Shown here: positions 25,850-36,364 of the stretch, piece by piece
How positions within the stretch are numbered: position 1 is the first letter of the stretch
How the letters are laid out: each line of letters starts with the position of its first letter
NCBI RefSeq assembly: GCF_902686445.1
Contig: NC_062232.1
Coordinates: forward strand, 18,892,897 to 18,956,896
Length of the DNA: 64,000 bases
Source of the DNA: Sciurus carolinensis
Lineage: Eukaryota; Chordata; Mammalia; Rodentia; Sciuridae
Direction: 5' to 3'
Notes under the pieces: model-generated
Database searches by the model: none
What the model was told of the DNA's origin: nothing
Seen by the model: the letters and a program-made list of their open reading frames with translations, nothing else
Program-made: the position numbers and the translations under genes

Positions 25850-27010
25850 AACCTCTTTACTATTGCTTGACAAATCAGACAAGTTGTATTTAATATTGTT
25901 CTGGAATTTCTGGTCAATGCAATAAGACATTAAACCAAAATAAGGGGTATGACAACTGGCAGGTAGAAGAAAGAATTCTTATTATTTGTAGACATTAAGA
26001 TTACATATCTAGTTAAGGAAAGAAAATCAATAAGAAAACTATTAGAATTAATAAGCACATTCAAAAAAGTGACTAGCTGCAGGGTAATTATCAAGAAATC
26101 AATTCTTTAGGTAATAAGTAGCTAGAAATATAATTAAAACATAATATCATGCCCTAAAAACTACCCTAGAAATAACTTATAGCAAGAAATAAGTATATAT
26201 CTCCATCCTTATTATTAGCAATAAAAGAAGACTTGAATACCATGCTCCTGGCTAGGCAGATTTAATCTTGTAAAAATGTCCATTCTTCCTTAATAAGAGG
26301 TAAGGCAATCCCAATCATAATCTCATGAGGATTGATCCTAACTTAATGATATATTTCTGAAGTTCGTATGAAAGGATAGGCAGGTAAAAGATAACCCAAA
26401 AAACTGTTAAAGAGAGATGAGAATGAAATTTCTTTGCCAGATATTAAAACTAATTGTAAATCCCAAATAATTGAAATAATGAGACATTGGTAAATATTTA
26501 CAGAGAGAAATGATGATAAAGGAACCAAGTTTGGAATGCATAAATATTTACCATATTATCAAGTAGATAAAGAAAACATTTGAGAAAGGATACATTTTTT
26601 TCATAAGGAGAGTAGAAATTGACTATATAAAGAAATTATACTAAATTATCACCACATCATATACCAAAATAAATTTCTAATAGATTAAAAAGTTAAACAT
26701 AAACCATATAAAATTAGAATAGGTATCTGATTTTTTATTTTAAAGGGTTTCTTAAGTTTAATAGCACTTCTTAAATGACAAAGAAAAAGATACAGACAAC
26801 ATAAAAATTAAATTGACAAAATGACTGAGAATAACATTTCCAACAAATATGATAGACTAATATCTATGCTATATACTGAGTTCTTAAAAACTGTTAGGAT
26901 AATCCTAAGAAATGACAGAAAAAGAGTCAAAGGACAATCTAAAACAAAGAAAGGCAAAAGGCTAGAAAATAACTGCAATGATAATTGGAAAAATCAAATT
27001 AAATGATAAT
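25850..27010 (+). repeat. Ancient L1 ORF2 fragment
   Basis: Decayed blocks of L1 ORF2 are readable on the + strand: 'ttctggtcaatgcaataaga' from the RT region, then 'gtccattcttccttaataag', 'ggcaatcccaatcataatc' and 'gccagatattaaaact' from the region after the RT. No open frame of useful length remains. Confidence 0.55.
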
Positions 27011-27145
27011 TGTAGTAAATAGCAATAATAGTGGCTCCCAGTGAATTGGTGAACCAAGATGGCAGCTGAGTAAGACCCTGCAGTGATCTCACCCCACAAA
27101 TGCATGAAATTGAACAGCATTTCATTCAAGCATCAGTACAAGAGG

Positions 27146-27583
27146 TATTATGAATTGGATGGGATGTGTCCCCCAAAATCACATGTTTGGCACAATGGAA
27201 GAAGGTTTAAAGGAGAAATTATTAGGTTATGACAGTCTTCACCCAAAGAGTGAGTTAATCCCTTGATGGAATTAACTGAATGTTAACTGAAGGCAGGTGG
27301 GGTATGGCTGGAGGAGGTGGGTCACTAGGGGCATGCCTTTGGGGTATATATTTTTGTATCTGGCAAATGGAGTCTCTCTCTGCTTCCTGTTCATCATGTG
27401 AGCCACTTCCCTCTGCCACCCTCTTCTGCCGTGCTGTTCAGCCTCACCTTGAGCCCTGAGGAATGAAACTGTATGTCTATGGTCTGAGAACTCTGAAACT
27501 GTGAGCCGTCAAATAAACTCTTCCTCCTCTACAATTGTTTTGGTCAGATCTTCTAGTCAGAGAAGCCAAAAGCTGACTAAAAC
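27146..27583 (+). mobile_element. MaLR solo LTR (squirrel MST/MT-like type)
   Basis: It runs from 'tattatgaattggatgggat' to 'gctgactaaaaca'. A TATA box (tatata at 27345) and a CT-rich start region (27374-27381) follow at promoter spacing. A consensus-like splice donor (gtgagc) starts at 27501, and an AATAAA-like signal lies at about 27510. The distance from the inferred start (27378) to the donor (27500) is 123 nt, the same length as the LTR exon in the retrocopy at 43823-43945. Confidence 0.87.
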
Positions 27584-28785
27584 ATCAGGTGCCAAACAAT
27601 AGTGCCTAGTATAACAAAACAAAAAGATACATTAAAAAAGAGAGGAATAAAAGAGTTGCTCTTGCTTGCATCACTCCCCTCCCCAAACTCCAAGCAATTT
27701 ATCATGGAAAGAGATGCCTCCCATTTGGGGGAATAAGAGAAAATTAAATCCAGGTCTTAGACTTAAAAAGACTGTAACAGGCCTACCATGGTGAAACCCA
27801 GTGCTGGGCAAAGTCCCACAACCTCTACCACTGTACCAGTACCTGCAAACTGAGTCTCAAGAACTACAGTAAGTCAGATACAGGAAGGTCAAAGGTCACC
27901 AGACAAATTTAACTCAACCATGTCTACCCTAAGACATAATCAAACTCTCACAGGTAAAAGATAAAGATTACCAACGTTACAAGAGAAAAGACACACATAA
28001 CATATAGGTGTGCCCTAATTCATCTGACAATCAACTTCTCAGCAAAAACCTTACAGGACAAGAGTAGCGTTAGATTTTCACAGTACTAAAGGAAAAAAAA
28101 ACTATCAACTGAGAATACTGTACCCAGCACAGCTATCCTTTAGAAATGACAGAGAAAATTACTTTTCCAGACAAACAAAAGGTGAGAGAATACATGTCCA
28201 TAAGAAATGCTAAAGAAAGTTGATCAAATAAAAAGAACAAGGTGTTAAGGCAGAAAAAGAAAACACAGGAAGGCATAAAACTATAATCATACAAATTCAG
28301 AATGCCCCTAATATTGTAAGCATGGTATATAAACAACTCATATTTATTCTATGAAGATTAATAAACAAAAAAAAACTAAAAATAATACAACATTAATAAG
28401 TTAAATGATAGGTGATATGAAAAATGTAAAATGGGATATAAAAATTTTTAAATGTAGGGAGGAATAGAATACAACTGGAGAATTTTCTTATATTTCCTCT
28501 TGTTCTTTTGTTTATTTGTGTGCTTCTGTTCTTATCCTTATGATCATGTTAAGTTGCTATCACTTCATAATAGCTTATATTAAAAAGACATTTTTGTAAG
28601 TAAGGCTCAGAGTATCCACAAAGCAAAACTATGCAACAGACAAGCCACAATAATAAACAAGTAATCAAAACACAGCACTATAGTAATCAACTTAACTACC
28701 AAGGAAAACAGGGAGAAGAGAGAAAGGGAATTAGAAAACAAGTTACATAATGGCTGTAGTAACTTACCTGTCAATAATTACCTTT

Positions 28786-28976
28786 TGCCTTGGGCAGTGG
28801 TGCACACCTGTAATCCCAGCAACTCAGGAGGCTGAGGTAGAGTAACCATGAGTTCAACCCAGCCTCAGCAACTTGGGGAGTCCCTAAGCAACTCAGCGAG
28901 ACCCTATCTCTAAATAAAATATATAAAAAGGGGGTTGGGGATTTGGCTCAGTAATTAACTGCCCCTGGCTTTAAAA
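28786..28976 (+). mobile_element. Dimeric B1-ID SINE with target duplication
   Basis: The B1 half ('cacctgtaatcccagcaact', 'ctgaggtagagtaaccatga') joins an ID half ('ggttggggatttggctcagt') that stops early. The perfect 10-bp duplication 'aattaccttt' lies at 28776-28785 and 28977-28986. It sits in the ancient L1. Confidence 0.87.
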
Positions 28977-29103
28977 AATTACCTTTAATGTAAATATATT
29001 TAATTCTCCAACTGAAAGATAGAGAATTAATGGATAGAGAAAAAAAGACCTGACTATATATAGCTTACAAAAAACTCACTTCACCTCTAAGCACACATAG
29101 ACT

Positions 29104-29118
29104 GAAAGTGAAAGGATG
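29104..29118 (+). repeat. Left target-site duplication of the young L1
   Basis: The 15-bp sequence gaaagtgaaaggatg is repeated exactly at 35677-35691, directly after the poly(A) tail. Perfect identity argues for a recent insertion. The sequence is part of the ancient L1's ORF2. Confidence 0.97.
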
Positions 29119-30511
29119 GGATCCAAGATGGCGGCCTAGAGGGAGACTGCACCTCCGGTCGCTCCACAACCCAGGAGTTAAGAAGGGGAGGCATTGAGAG
29201 ACTCGGACTGAAGTGGAGCCACGGGTGAGTCTGCCCACTGGGTAAAGCTCGGCCCGGGTGGCAGGCCCAGATAGAGGTGGCTTATCGGAGCCGGGCAGGG
29301 CAGCTAGAGTCATCCACAGGCAGTCCTGCGCACTCCGGCGGTGGGCCCCGCCCACACAGCCAGCTTCTCCAGGTTCTCGGAACGGAACTGGCCCGCTAGT
29401 GAGACCCTGTCTGAACAGAGCACGCTCCGAGTCCCGGAGCCCCTGCAGTGCAGTGTACTCCTGCAAAGAACCAGCGGAGAGCCTCGATCTGCAATCAGCC
29501 TCAGGGATAAGGGCAGGGCAGCCGGAGACCTCTTCAGGCGGCACTGCCCACTCCGGCTGCGGGCTCTCTTCACGGGGCGATCCAAGATGGCGGCCTAGAG
29601 GGAGACTGCACCCCCGGTCGCTCCAGAACCCAGGAGTTAAGAAGGGGAGGCATTGAGAGACTCGGACTGAAGTGGAGCCACGGGTGAGTCTGCCCACTGG
29701 GTAAAGCTCGGCCCGGGTGGCAGGCCCAGATAGAGGTGGCTTATCGGAGCCGGGCAGGGCAACTAGAGTCATCCACAGGCAGTCCTGCGCACTCCGGCGG
29801 TGGGCCCCGCCCACACAGCCAGCTTCTCCAGGTTCTCGGAACGGAACTGGCCCGCTAGTGAGAGCCTGTCTGAACAGAGCACGCTCCGAGTCCCTGAGCT
29901 GCTGCAGTGCAGTGTACTCCTGCAAAGAACCAGCGGAGAGCCTCGATCTGCAATCAGCCTCAGGGATAAGGGCAGGGCAGCCGGAGACCTCTTCAGGCGG
30001 CTCTGCCCACTCCGGCTGCGGGCTCTCTTCACGGGGCGATCCAAGATGGCGGCCTAGAGGGAGACTGCACCCCCGGTCGCTCCAGAACCCAGGAGTTAAG
30101 AAGGGGAGGCATTGAGAGACTCGGACTGAAGTGGAGCCACGGGTGAGTCTGCCCACTGGGTAAAGCTCAGCCCGGGTGGCAGGCCCAGATAGAGGTGGCT
30201 TAGCAGAGCCGGGCAGGGCAGCTTGAGTCTTCCCAAGGTAGTCTTCCACACTCCGGCAGTGGGCTCTTTCCACACGGCCAGCTGCACGGTGCAGGCCCAC
30301 AGTGAGAGCATTTCCGCACAGAGCCAGTTCCAAAACGTGGAACCAGTAGGGGGCTAGGGGCAGTATTCTTCGAATGAGCTGCTTTATCAGATTCCTCCAA
30401 GACATCAGGCTACTGAAGGCTGGGAGGTGATACACTGGAAATCTACTGGGACACTATAAGCCAATAGTGGAAAACTGCAATATCTCAGGGTCCCACTGAC
30501 AACTGACCATT
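29119..30511 (+). promoter_or_regulatory. L1 5'UTR/promoter made of 459-bp monomers
   Basis: Units start at 29121, 29580 and 30039, an exact 459-bp period. The first two are about 98% alike by eye (roughly ten mismatches). The third diverges after about 30215 and grades into a non-repeated tether to ORF1. Each unit begins with the YY1-like motif CAAGATGGCGGC (29124, 29583, 30042). In human L1 a YY1 site near the 5' end positions the transcription start, and here the inserted copy begins 5 nt before that motif. The region is CpG-rich. A tandem-monomer promoter resembles the organisation of mouse L1, though the sequences are not obviously related. Confidence 0.92.
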
Positions 30512-31558
30512 ATGAGAAAACAAGGGAAGAAAATGTCCCAAACAAACCTAGATACTACATCAATAAAACCCAATGACAGCACAGCAGAAGAAATGTCAGA
30601 AAGGGAGTTCAGAATGTACGTAATTAAAACGATCAGGGAAGCTAATGAGGAGATGAAAGAGCAAATGCAGGCATTGAAGGAGGAGATGAAAGAGCAAATG
30701 CAGGCATTAAATGATCGCACCAATCAACAGTTAAAAGACCAAATACGGGAAGCAAGAGATCATTTCAATAAAGAGTTAGAGATACTGAAAAAAAACCAAA
30801 CTGAAATCCTTGAAATGAAGGAAACAATAAACCAAGTTAAAAACTCCATAGAAAGCATAACCAATAGGATAGAACACCTGGAAGACAGAACCTCAGACAT
30901 TGAAGACAAAATATTTAACCTTGAAAACAAAGTGGAACAAACAGAGAAGATGGTAAGAAATCATGAACAGAATCTCCAAGAACTATGGGATATCATGAAA
31001 AGGCCAAATTTGAGAATTATTGGGATTGAGGAAGGCTTAGAGAAACAAACCAAAGGAATGAACAATCTATTCAATGAAATAATAACAGAAAATTTCCCAA
31101 ATCTGAAGAACGAAATGGAAAACCAAGTACAAGAGGCTTATAGAACTCCAAACATACAAAATTACAACAGACCCACACCAAGGCACATTATTATGAAAAT
31201 ACCTAACATACAAAATAAAGACAGAATTTTAAAGGCCGCGAGAGAAAAGAATCAAATTACATTCAGAGGGAAACCAATAAGAATATCAGCAGATTTTTCA
31301 ATCCAGACCCTAAAAGCTAGAAGGGCCTGGAACAACATATACCAAGCCCTGAAAGAAAATGGATGCCAACCAAGAATCTTATACCCAGCAAAACTTACCT
31401 TCAAATTTGATGATGAAATAAGATCCTTCCATGATAAACAAAAGCTAAAGGAATTTACAAAAAGAAAGCCAGCATTACAGAACATTCTCAGCAAAATATT
31501 CCATGAGGAAGAGATGAAAAACAACGATGCAAATCAGCAACAGGAGGCGCTAGCCTAA
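30512..31558 (+). CDS. L1 ORF1 protein (RNA-binding chaperone)
   Basis: 348 codons, near the usual 340-370 of mammalian ORF1p. The protein trimerises, coats L1 RNA in the cytoplasm and acts as a nucleic-acid chaperone in retrotransposition. Visible parts: a short basic N-terminus, a long coiled coil of about residues 35-150 rich in E/K/Q, an RRM-like middle from about residue 158 ('RPNLRIIGIEEG'), and a C-terminal domain with 'TPRHIIMKIP' and 'LKARRAW'. The start is the first ATG after the 5'UTR in a purine context. The coiled coil contains an 11-residue exact tandem duplication (EEMKEQMQAL + one residue, DNA 30647-30712). The frame is intact, so ORF1p could be made if the promoter is active. 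Confidence 0.95.
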   Translation: MRKQGKKMSQTNLDTTSIKPNDSTAEEMSEREFRMYVIKTIREANEEMKEQMQALKEEMKEQMQALNDRTNQQLKDQIREARDHFNKELEILKKNQTEILEMKETINQVKNSIESITNRIEHLEDRTSDIEDKIFNLENKVEQTEKMVRNHEQNLQELWDIMKRPNLRIIGIEEGLEKQTKGMNNLFNEIITENFPNLKNEMENQVQEAYRTPNIQNYNRPTPRHIIMKIPNIQNKDRILKAAREKNQITFRGKPIRISADFSIQTLKARRAWNNIYQALKENGCQPRILYPAKLTFKFDDEIRSFHDKQKLKEFTKRKPALQNILSKIFHEEEMKNNDANQQQEALA

Positions 31559-31589
31559 AGGAATAGCCAAATAAAGGAGAAACCGAATC

Positions 31590-34454
31590 ATGTCAAAAAC
31601 AAATATGAGTCAATTGACTGGGAATACAAATCATATCACAATAATAACCCTGAATGTTAATGGCCTGAATTCATCAATCAAAAGACACAGACTGGCAGAT
31701 TGGATTAAAAAGAAAAATCCAACAATATGCTGCCTGCAAGAGACACATCTCATAGAAAGAGACACCCATAGACTAAAGGTGAAAGGATGGGGAAAAACAT
31801 ACCATGCACACGGACACAGCAAAAAAGCTGGAGTATCCATCCTCATCTCAGATAATGTGGACTTCAAACCAAAACTAGTCAGAAGGGATAAAGAAGGACA
31901 CTACATGCTGCTTAAGGGAAGCATAAATCAGCAAGACATAACAATCATAAATATCTATGCCCCGAACATTGGCTCATCCACATACGTCAAACAAATCCTT
32001 CTCAATTCCAGAAATCAAATAGACCACAACACAATAATACTAGGCGATTTTAACACACCTCTCTCACCACTGGATAGATCGTCCAAACAAAAATTGAATA
32101 AAGAAACTATAGATCTCAACAACACAATCAGCAATTTAGACTTAACGGACATATATAGAATATACCATCCAACAAAGAATGAATACACTTTCTTCTCAGC
32201 AGCACATGGATCCTTCTCTAAAATAGACCATATTTTATGCCACAAAGCTACTGTTAGTAAATACAAGAAGATAGAGATACTACCTTGCACTCTATCAGAT
32301 CATAATGGATTGAAATTAGAAATAAATGACAGAATAAAAAACAGAAACTTCTCCAATACCTGGAGACTAAATAATACACCATTATATGATGAATGGATAA
32401 CAGAAGACATCAGGAGGGAAATAAAAAAATTCTTAGAAGTAAACGAGAACAAAGACACATCATATCAAAATCTCTGGGACACTATGAAAGCAGTACTTAG
32501 AGGAAGATTTATTTCATGGGGTGCATTCAAAAAAAGAAGTAGAAATCAACAAATAAACGAGTTAACACTACAGCTCAAAGCACTAGAAAAAGAAGAGCAG
32601 ACCAATACCAAAAGTAGTAGAAGACAGGAAATAGTTAAAATCAGAGCCGAAATCAACGAAATCGAAACAAAAGAAACAATCGGAAAAATTAATAAAATAA
32701 ATAGTTGGTTCTTTGAAAAAATAAATAAAATTGATAAACCCTTAGCCACACTAACAAAGAGAAAGAGGGAGAAAACTCAAATTACTAAAATTCGGAATGA
32801 ACAAGGAAACATCACAACAGACACGAGTGAAATACAAAACATAATTAGAAGCTATTTCGAAAATCTATACTCCAACAAAACAGAAAACCTTGAAGACATC
32901 AACAAATTTCTAGAGACATATGAACTACCTAAACTGAACGAGGAGGACATACACAACTTAAATAAACCAATTTCAAGCAATGAAATAGAAGAGGTCATCA
33001 AAAGCCTACCAACAAAGAAAAGTCCAGGACCAGATGGATTCTCAGCCGAGTTCTATAAAACCTTTAAAGAAGAGCTCATTCCAATACTCCTCAAATTATT
33101 CCATGAAATAGAAGAGGAGGGAACCCTACCAAACTCGTTCTATGAAGCCAATATCACCCTGATACCTAAACAAGACAGAGACACATCAAGGAAAGAAAAT
33201 TTCAGACCAATATCCTTAATGAACATCGATGCAAAAATTCTCAACAAAATTTTAGCAAATCGCATACAAATATATATTAAAAAGATAGTGCACCACGATC
33301 AAGTGGGTTTTATCCCAGGGATGCAAGGTTGGTTCAACATTCGGAAATCAATAAATGTCATTCACCATATCAACAGACTTAAAGTTAAGAATCACATGAT
33401 TATTTCAATAGATGCAGAAAAAGCATTTGATAAAATACAGCATCCCTTCATGCTCAAAACACTAGAAAAAATTGGGGTAATGGGAACATTCCTAAACATT
33501 ATAAAGGCCATCTACGCTAAGCCCATGGCTAATATCATTCTAAATGGTGAAAAACTGAAAGCGTTCCCCCTAAAAACTGGAACAAGGCAGGGATGCCCTC
33601 TTTCACCGCTTCTATTCAACATCGTCCTTGAGACTCTAGCCAGAGCAATCAGACAAACCAAAGAAATTAAAGGGATACGAATAGGAAAAGAAGAACTCAA
33701 ACTATCCCTGTTCGCTGATGACATGATTATATATTTAGAGGAACCTGGAAATTCCACCAGAAAACTTTTAGAACTCATAAGTGAATTCAGTAAAGTAGCA
33801 GGTTACAAGATCAATGCTCATAAATCCAATGCATTTTTATACATAAGTGATGAATCTTCAGAAAGAGAAATTAGGAAAACTACTCCATTCACAATAGCAT
33901 CGAAAAAAATAAAATACTTGGGAATCAATCTCACAAAAGAGGTGAAAGACCTCTACAATGAGAACTACAGAACACTAAAGAAAGAAATTCAAGAAAACCT
34001 TAGAAGATGGAAAGATCTCCCATGTTCCTGGATAGGCAGAATTAATATCGTCAAAATGGCTATACTACCTAAAGTTCTATACAGATTCAATGCAATTCCA
34101 ATTAAAATCCCAATGATGTACCTCGCAGAAATAGAGCAAGCAATTATGAAATTCATCTGGAAGAATAAAAAACCTAGAATAGCTAAAGCAATCCTCAGTA
34201 GCAAGAGCGAAGCAGGGGGTATTGCAATACCAGATCTTCAACTCTACTACAAAGCAATAGTAACAAAAACGGCATGGTATTGGTACCAAAATAGACAGGT
34301 AGATCAATGGTACAGAATAGAGGACATGGACACAAACCCAAATAAATACAATTTCCTCATACTAGACAAAGGTTCCAACAATATGCAATGGAGAAAGATA
34401 GCCTCTTCAACAAATGGTGCTGGGAAAACTGGAAAACTATATGCAATAGAATGA
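31590..34454 (+). CDS. L1 ORF2 protein, endonuclease and reverse transcriptase part
   Basis: 954 codons, truncated by a frameshift; an intact ORF2p would have about 1,280. The N-terminal AP-type endonuclease (about residues 15-247) keeps the catalytic positions N22, E51, D153 (in LGDFN) and D237/H238 (in SDHNG), offset by 8 from human numbering. The reverse transcriptase follows, with '[13 protein letters not shown]' and the catalytic FADD at residues 708-711 (33711-33722). The last about 19 residues, after 34396, are out of frame and end at a stop in 34452-34454. The alternative ATG at 31605 fits the human start slightly better. The protein would nick DNA and reverse-transcribe L1 RNA at the target. 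Confidence 0.93.
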   Translation: MSKTNMSQLTGNTNHITIITLNVNGLNSSIKRHRLADWIKKKNPTICCLQETHLIERDTHRLKVKGWGKTYHAHGHSKKAGVSILISDNVDFKPKLVRRDKEGHYMLLKGSINQQDITIINIYAPNIGSSTYVKQILLNSRNQIDHNTIILGDFNTPLSPLDRSSKQKLNKETIDLNNTISNLDLTDIYRIYHPTKNEYTFFSAAHGSFSKIDHILCHKATVSKYKKIEILPCTLSDHNGLKLEINDRIKNRNFSNTWRLNNTPLYDEWITEDIRREIKKFLEVNENKDTSYQNLWDTMKAVLRGRFISWGAFKKRSRNQQINELTLQLKALEKEEQTNTKSSRRQEIVKIRAEINEIETKETIGKINKINSWFFEKINKIDKPLATLTKRKREKTQITKIRNEQGNITTDTSEIQNIIRSYFENLYSNKTENLEDINKFLETYELPKLNEEDIHNLNKPISSNEIEEVIKSLPTKKSPGPDGFSAEFYKTFKEELIPILLKLFHEIEEEGTLPNSFYEANITLIPKQDRDTSRKENFRPISLMNIDAKILNKILANRIQIYIKKIVHHDQVGFIPGMQGWFNIRKSINVIHHINRLKVKNHMIISIDAEKAFDKIQHPFMLKTLEKIGVMGTFLNIIKAIYAKPMANIILNGEKLKAFPLKTGTRQGCPLSPLLFNIVLETLARAIRQTKEIKGIRIGKEELKLSLFADDMIIYLEEPGNSTRKLLELISEFSKVAGYKINAHKSNAFLYISDESSEREIRKTTPFTIASKKIKYLGINLTKEVKDLYNENYRTLKKEIQENLRRWKDLPCSWIGRINIVKMAILPKVLYRFNAIPIKIPMMYLAEIEQAIMKFIWKNKKPRIAKAILSSKSEAGGIAIPDLQLYYKAIVTKTAWYWYQNRQVDQWYRIEDMDTNPNKYNFLILDKGSNNMQWRKIASSTNGAGKTGKLYAIE

Positions 34455-35437
34455 AACTAAACCCCTATCTCTCACCCTACACAAAACTCAACTCAAAATG
34501 GATCAAGGACCTCGGAATCAGACCAGAGACCCTGCATCTTATAGAAGAAAAAGTAGGTCCAAATCTTCAACTTATTGGCTCAGGATCAGATTTCCTTAAC
34601 AGGACTCCCATAGCACAAGAAATAAAAGCAAGAATAAACAACTGGGATAGATTCAAACTAAAAAGCTTTCTCTCAGCAAAGGAAACTATCAGAAATGTGA
34701 AGAGAGAGCCTACAGAGTGGGAGAATATCTTTGCCAACCATACCTCAGATAGAGCGCTAATTTCCAGAATCTATAAAGAACTCAAAAAACTCTACACGAA
34801 GAATACAAATAATCCAATCAACAAATGGGCTAAGGAAATGAACAGACACTTCACAGAAGAAGATGTACAAGTAATCACCAGATATATGAAAAAATGTTCA
34901 ACATCCCTAGTAATAAGGGAAATGCAAATCAAAACTACCCTAAGATTTCATCTCACCCCAATTAGAATGGCGATTATCAAGAATACAAGCAACAATAGGT
35001 GTTGGCGAGGATGTGGTGAAAAAGGAACACTCATACATTGCTGGTGGGGTTGCAAATTAGTGCAACCACTCTGGAAAGCAGTGTGGAGATTCCTCAGAAA
35101 GCTTGGAATGGAAACACCATTTGACCCAGCTATCCCACTCCTTGGCCTATACCCAAAGGACTTAAAATCAGCATACTACAGAGATACAGCCACATCAATG
35201 TTCATTGCTGCTCAATTCACCATAGCCAGATTGTGGAACCAACCTAGATGTCCTTCAGTTGATGAATGGATAAAGAAACTGTGGCATATTTATACAATGG
35301 AATATTACTCCGCAATGAAGAATGATAAAATTATGGCATTTGTAGGCAAATGGTCGAAATTGGAGAATATCATGCTAAGTGAGATAAGCCAATCTCAAAA
35401 AACTAAAGGACGAATGATCTCGCTGATAAGCGGATGA
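34397..35437 (+). pseudogene. L1 ORF2 C-terminal part, cut off by a frameshift
   Basis: The reading continues in the -1-type alternative frame (open from 34388). It carries the expected ORF2 C-terminus: '[10 protein letters not shown]', 'NSKWIKDLGI', then the cysteine motif C-x3-C-x7-H-x4-C at about 34999-35055 ('[14 protein letters not shown]'), and 'MEYYSAMKND' near the end. Homology switches frame within the A run at 34394-34396, where the family sequence would be expected to have one more A. This segment cannot be translated from the ORF2 start without a frameshift. Confidence 0.9.
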
Positions 35438-35676
35438 GGACATATAATGGGGGGTGGGAGGGGCTAGCATTAGGTTTAGGGTTAGGTTTAGAGTTAGGCT
35501 AAGGAGAGCAGTAAGAATGAAGGAAAGGACTGTGTAGAGGGAAAAGAGGGGTGGGAGGGGTGGGAGGGGTGGGGGGGAGGGGAAAATATAATAAACATCA
35601 TTACCCTATGTAAACGTAAAAAAAAATAAATAAATAAATAAAAAAAAAAACTAAAAAAAAAAAAAAAAAAAAAAAA
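35438..35676 (+). other. L1 3'UTR and poly(A) tail with G-rich tract
   Basis: A telomere-like patch with 'ttagggttagg' lies at about 35475-35500. A pure G/A/T tract with at least six runs of three or more G follows at 35547-35582 and should be able to form G-quadruplexes, a known general feature of mammalian L1 3'UTRs. AATAAA is at 35590-35595. The tail (from about 35619) is long and only lightly interrupted ('aataaataaataaata', one 'ct'). Confidence 0.9.
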
Positions 35677-36261
35677 GAAAGTGAAAGGATGAAATAAAAG
35701 AGTCCATGCAAGTGGAAACCAAAATAAAGCAGGAGTAGCCATACTAACATCAAATAAAATATACTTTAAGTCAAAAGCAGTAAAAAAGAAACAGGAAGTT
35801 TATTATATAAAACTGCATTCAGTAAAAAGAAATAGCAGTTTTAAATATATATGCAACCAATATCAAAGCAACCAAATATATAAGAAAATATTTTCAATGT
35901 ATACACCTGACAAGGCATTGACATACAGAATATATAAGTCCAAAAACTCAATGGCAAAAAAGTAATGATTCAAAATTGAGCAATAGACCTGAACAAACAT
36001 TTCTCAAAAGAAGACATATGAATATCTAACAGGTACATGAAAAAATGCTCAATATCACTAATCATCAGGGAATGCAAATAAAAATACAATAAGATAATGA
36101 GATATCACCTCACCCCAGTAAGAATGGATAATATCAAAAAGTCTAAACATAACAAGTACTAGAAAGGTTTTGGGAAAAGTAAACACTTGCACACTGTTGG
36201 TGGGAATGTAAATTAGTACATATAATGGTATAGAAAACCATTCTATAGAAAACCATATCTA

Positions 36262-36364
36262 GTGGCTGGGGAGATAGCTCAGCTGGTAGAGTGCTTGCCT
36301 TGCAAGCACAAGGCCCTGAGTTCGATTCCCAGTACCGCTAAAAAAAAAAAAAAAAAAAAAAAAA
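36262..36364 (+). mobile_element. ID SINE with perfect target duplication
   Basis: A clean ID head (A box 'tagctcagctggtagag', 'ttgccttgcaagca', B box 'gagttcgattcc') ends in a long A tail. The 15-bp duplication agaaaaccatatcta occurs at 36247-36261 and 36365-36379. It inserted into the 3' part of the ancient L1. Confidence 0.94.

Larger units (their letters stand above)
29119..35676 (+). mobile_element. Nearly complete young LINE-1
   Basis: All parts of an autonomous L1 are present in order: a tandem-monomer 5'UTR (29119-30511), ORF1 (30512-31558), a 31-nt spacer, ORF2 (31590-35437, frameshifted once), a G-rich 3'UTR and an A-rich tail ending at 35676. Length is about 6.56 kb. A perfect 15-bp target duplication flanks it. 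ORF1 is open throughout. The only disabling lesion I see is an apparent one-base deletion at 34394-34396. It is GC-rich in its promoter, unlike its AT-rich surroundings. Confidence 0.97.

Noticed and set aside
29258..30115. Two near-identical 132-codon sense frames and repeated 85-91-codon frames
   Set aside because: They are the same positions in two 459-bp L1 promoter monomers. They repeat because the DNA repeats, with no start context or known domain.
29119..30240. CpG island as host gene promoter
   Set aside because: The high CpG and GC are explained by the L1 monomer promoter.
29121..30240. CRISPR-like regular repeat
   Set aside because: Units are 459 bp, directly adjacent without spacers, in a eukaryotic L1.
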